This document shows positions 62,271-64,000 of a DNA stretch of 64,000 nt, piece after piece. The position numbers and the translations under genes are program-made. Every line of letters begins with the position of its first letter. Positions within the stretch are counted from its first letter, which is position 1. The notes under the pieces are model-generated. The model was not told where the DNA came from. It ran no database searches and saw only the letters and a program-made list of their open reading frames with translations. Location: assembly GCF_017302985.1 (NCBI RefSeq), contig NZ_JAFIMU010000017.1, positions 682,001 to 746,000 of the forward strand, written 5' to 3'. Source of the stretch: Corallococcus macrosporus (GTDB lineage: Bacteria > Myxococcota > Myxococcia > Myxococcales > Myxococcaceae).

Positions 62271-64000
62271 ATGATCCGTATCCGTTTTCACGGCCTGCTG
62301 GCCGCGCTCGCGCTTGCGTCCGCGCTGGGCTGCGCCCCCGAAGCACCGTCTCTCCTTGACGCTCCCACGACTTCTTCCTCGCGCCTGGACACGTCCTCGT
62401 GGAACAGCGCCGGCACCATGGCGTCGGTGCGCGTGGACGCGACCGCCACCCCGCTGCGCAACGGCTACGTGCTGGTCGCGGGCGGTGGCACGTCCGCGAC
62501 GGAGCTGTTTGATCCGCGCACCGGCCGCTGGTTCTCGCTGGGCGCCATGGCCACGAGCCGGCAGCGCCACACGGCCACGCTGCTGTCCTCCGGCAAGGTG
62601 CTGGTGGTGGGCGGCAGCACCTCCGTGCTGGCCGCGAGCGGCGCGGAGCTGTTCGACCCGGACACCAACAGCTGGACCCCCGTGACGGGGCTGGACGTGC
62701 CGCGCTCCCAGCACACCGCGACGCTGCTCCCCGACGGCCGCGTGCTGGTGGTGGGCGGTGACAGCGGCTCCGGCAACGCGCTCTCCAGCGTGCTCCTGTA
62801 CTCCCCCGCGACGGGCACCTGGTCGGCCACCGGCCGGATGGGCGCGGCCCGCCTGGGCCATACGGCGACGCTGCTGCCGGATGGACAGGTGCTGGTGACG
62901 GGCGGCCGGGACAGCGCCAACGGCACGGTGCTGGCGACGGCGGAGCGCTACGACCCCATGACGGAGGAGTGGACGCCGGTGGACGCCATGACCACGCAGC
63001 GCACGGGCCACACGGCGACGCTGCTGCTGTCCGGACAGGTGCTGGTGGCGGGCGGCTTCTCGGGCAGCCTCGCCACGGACACGGCCGAGCTGTTCGACCC
63101 GGGCACCGGCACCTGGACGTCCCAGGGCCTGCTGCCGTTCCTCTGCGTCTTCCACACGGCGACGCTGCTGCCCTCCGGTCAGGTGTTGGTGACGGGCGGC
63201 TCCACCGGTGGGCAGCCGTACCTGGACCGCGCCTCGCTCTACAGCCCGGCCACCGGCGTCTGGACGGAGACGGCGACGATGGCCACGCGCCGCATCAGCC
63301 ACGCCGCCGCGCTGCTGCCGTCGGGCGACGTGCTCGTGCTGGGCGGCGTGCCGCAGGCGGGCTCGCGCAATGCGTCCGCGGAGCGCTACCGGCCGGCCGT
63401 CCTGCCGTGGACCCCAGCCGCGAGCCTCGGCACCGCGCGCTCTCAGCTCAGCGCCACCCGGCTGAACACGGGGGCCGTGCTGGTCGCGGGCGGGGCGTCG
63501 TCCTCGGGGACCGCGCTGGCCAGCGCCGTGCTGTACGACGAGGCGACGAACACCTGGCGGGACACCGCCGCGCTGGGCACCGCGCGCTTCCTGCACTCCG
63601 CCACGCCGTTGGGTGACGGCCGCGTGCTGGTGAGCGGTGGACAGCAGGGGGGCTCCACCTGGCTGTCCTCCACGGAGGTGTACGCGCCCGGCACGGACAC
63701 CTGGACGGCCGTGGGGAACCTGGGGACGGGGCGGGCCCGTCACACCGCGACGTGGCTCGTGGGCGTGGGCAAGGTGCTGGTGACGGGCGGTGCGTCGGGG
63801 GCGAACACGTCCTCCACGCTCGCGAGCGCGGAGCTGTTCAACCCGGCCACGGGGACGTGGAGCCCCACGGGCGCCATGGAGCACGCGCGCACGTACCACG
63901 CGGCGGTGCCGCTGCCTTCGGGCGAGGTGCTGGTCATGGGTGGCAGCTCCACCGGAGCGGACCCCATCACCGCGAGCGCGGAGCTGTATGATCCGGTCAA
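62271..64000 (+). CDS. kelch-repeat lipoprotein (3' end outside window)
   Basis: At least 576 residues from the ATG at 62271, still open at the right edge. Signal MIRIRFHGLLAALALASALG followed by Cys gives a good lipobox (SALGC). Ten or more kelch-type blades of about 50 residues follow, each with a core like RHTATLLPDGRVLVVGG and TAELFDPGTGTWT. This is a beta-propeller of the galactose-oxidase-central-domain type, abundant as surface lipoproteins in myxobacteria. It probably binds carbohydrate or protein at the outer membrane. No catalytic copper site is visible in the part present. Confidence 0.9.
   Translation, partial: MIRIRFHGLLAALALASALGCAPEAPSLLDAPTTSSSRLDTSSWNSAGTMASVRVDATATPLRNGYVLVAGGGTSATELFDPRTGRWFSLGAMATSRQRHTATLLSSGKVLVVGGSTSVLAASGAELFDPDTNSWTPVTGLDVPRSQHTATLLPDGRVLVVGGDSGSGNALSSVLLYSPATGTWSATGRMGAARLGHTATLLPDGQVLVTGGRDSANGTVLATAERYDPMTEEWTPVDAMTTQRTGHTATLLLSGQVLVAGGFSGSLATDTAELFDPGTGTWTSQGLLPFLCVFHTATLLPSGQVLVTGGSTGGQPYLDRASLYSPATGVWTETATMATRRISHAAALLPSGDVLVLGGVPQAGSRNASAERYRPAVLPWTPAASLGTARSQLSATRLNTGAVLVAGGASSSGTALASAVLYDEATNTWRDTAALGTARFLHSATPLGDGRVLVSGGQQGGSTWLSSTEVYAPGTDTWTAVGNLGTGRARHTATWLVGVGKVLVTGGASGANTSSTLASAELFNPATGTWSPTGAMEHARTYHAAVPLPSGEVLVMGGSSTGADPITASAELYDPV

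Overview
This window looks like a chromosomal segment of a fruiting myxobacterium (Myxococcota, most like Corallococcus or Myxococcus). The evidence is very high GC with GC-rich third codon positions, dense two-component and chemosensory genes, a Pkn-type Ser/Thr kinase, many outer-membrane and lipoprotein genes, and a polymorphic toxin/immunity pair of the kind described in Myxococcus. I saw no tRNA, rRNA, CRISPR array or recognisable insertion sequence. The assignment is inferred from gene content only.

Layout. 182-5516 (minus) is a three-gene, translationally coupled unit: membrane Ser/Thr kinase, TonB-dependent receptor with an N-terminal TPR domain, and lipoprotein. 5804-8596 (plus) holds a BtuF-like binding protein with no signal peptide and a BamA/TamA-type outer-membrane protein. 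8609-10695 is an AHH-nuclease lipoprotein toxin with its imm11-family immunity gene, bounded by a perfect 33-bp direct repeat. The repeat duplicates the 3' end of the neighbouring arginase-fold gene (10663-11442), so the cassette looks inserted there. 11532-16092 is a tandem pair of secreted S9 (DPP IV-like) peptidases with matching unusual leaders. Then come cspA-like, sucB and sucA (minus) and an InhA-like fabI (plus).

21924-29916 is a complete chemosensory operon: receiver, receiver-CheW, CheR-TPR, CheW, CheA-receiver hybrid, CheB and a membrane MCP. Most junctions overlap. 34335-29996 (minus) is a small protein, a FemAB/GNAT-like protein, clpS and clpA. 34476-35959 is an Nfu Fe-S carrier and a methyltransferase. 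35960-36370 has no gene but two perfect inverted repeats. Housekeeping and secreted enzymes follow: alpha/beta hydrolase, ferredoxin-NADP reductase-like flavoprotein, PlsC-type acyltransferase, a multidomain GH18 chitinase lipoprotein and a fatty-acid desaturase.

43093-53170 is rich in signalling genes: a PAS-PAS-kinase-receiver-receiver hybrid coupled to an RNA methyltransferase, a TPR protein built from near-identical 141-bp DNA repeats, a PAS-GAF histidine kinase, a 36-residue membrane peptide, a PilZ protein and a receiver. 53253-58546 carries peptidases, secreted proteins of unknown function and an Rsm22-like methyltransferase. 58605-61217 is a three-gene ABC-2 exporter. 61222-62139 is a metallo-beta-lactamase-fold lipoprotein with a degenerate metal motif. 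A kelch-repeat lipoprotein runs off the right edge.

The most notable signals are the repeat-bounded toxin cassette, the tandem peptidases in which one copy has lost both S1-pocket tyrosines, and the Shine-Dalgarno/hairpin/start arrangement shared by those two genes.
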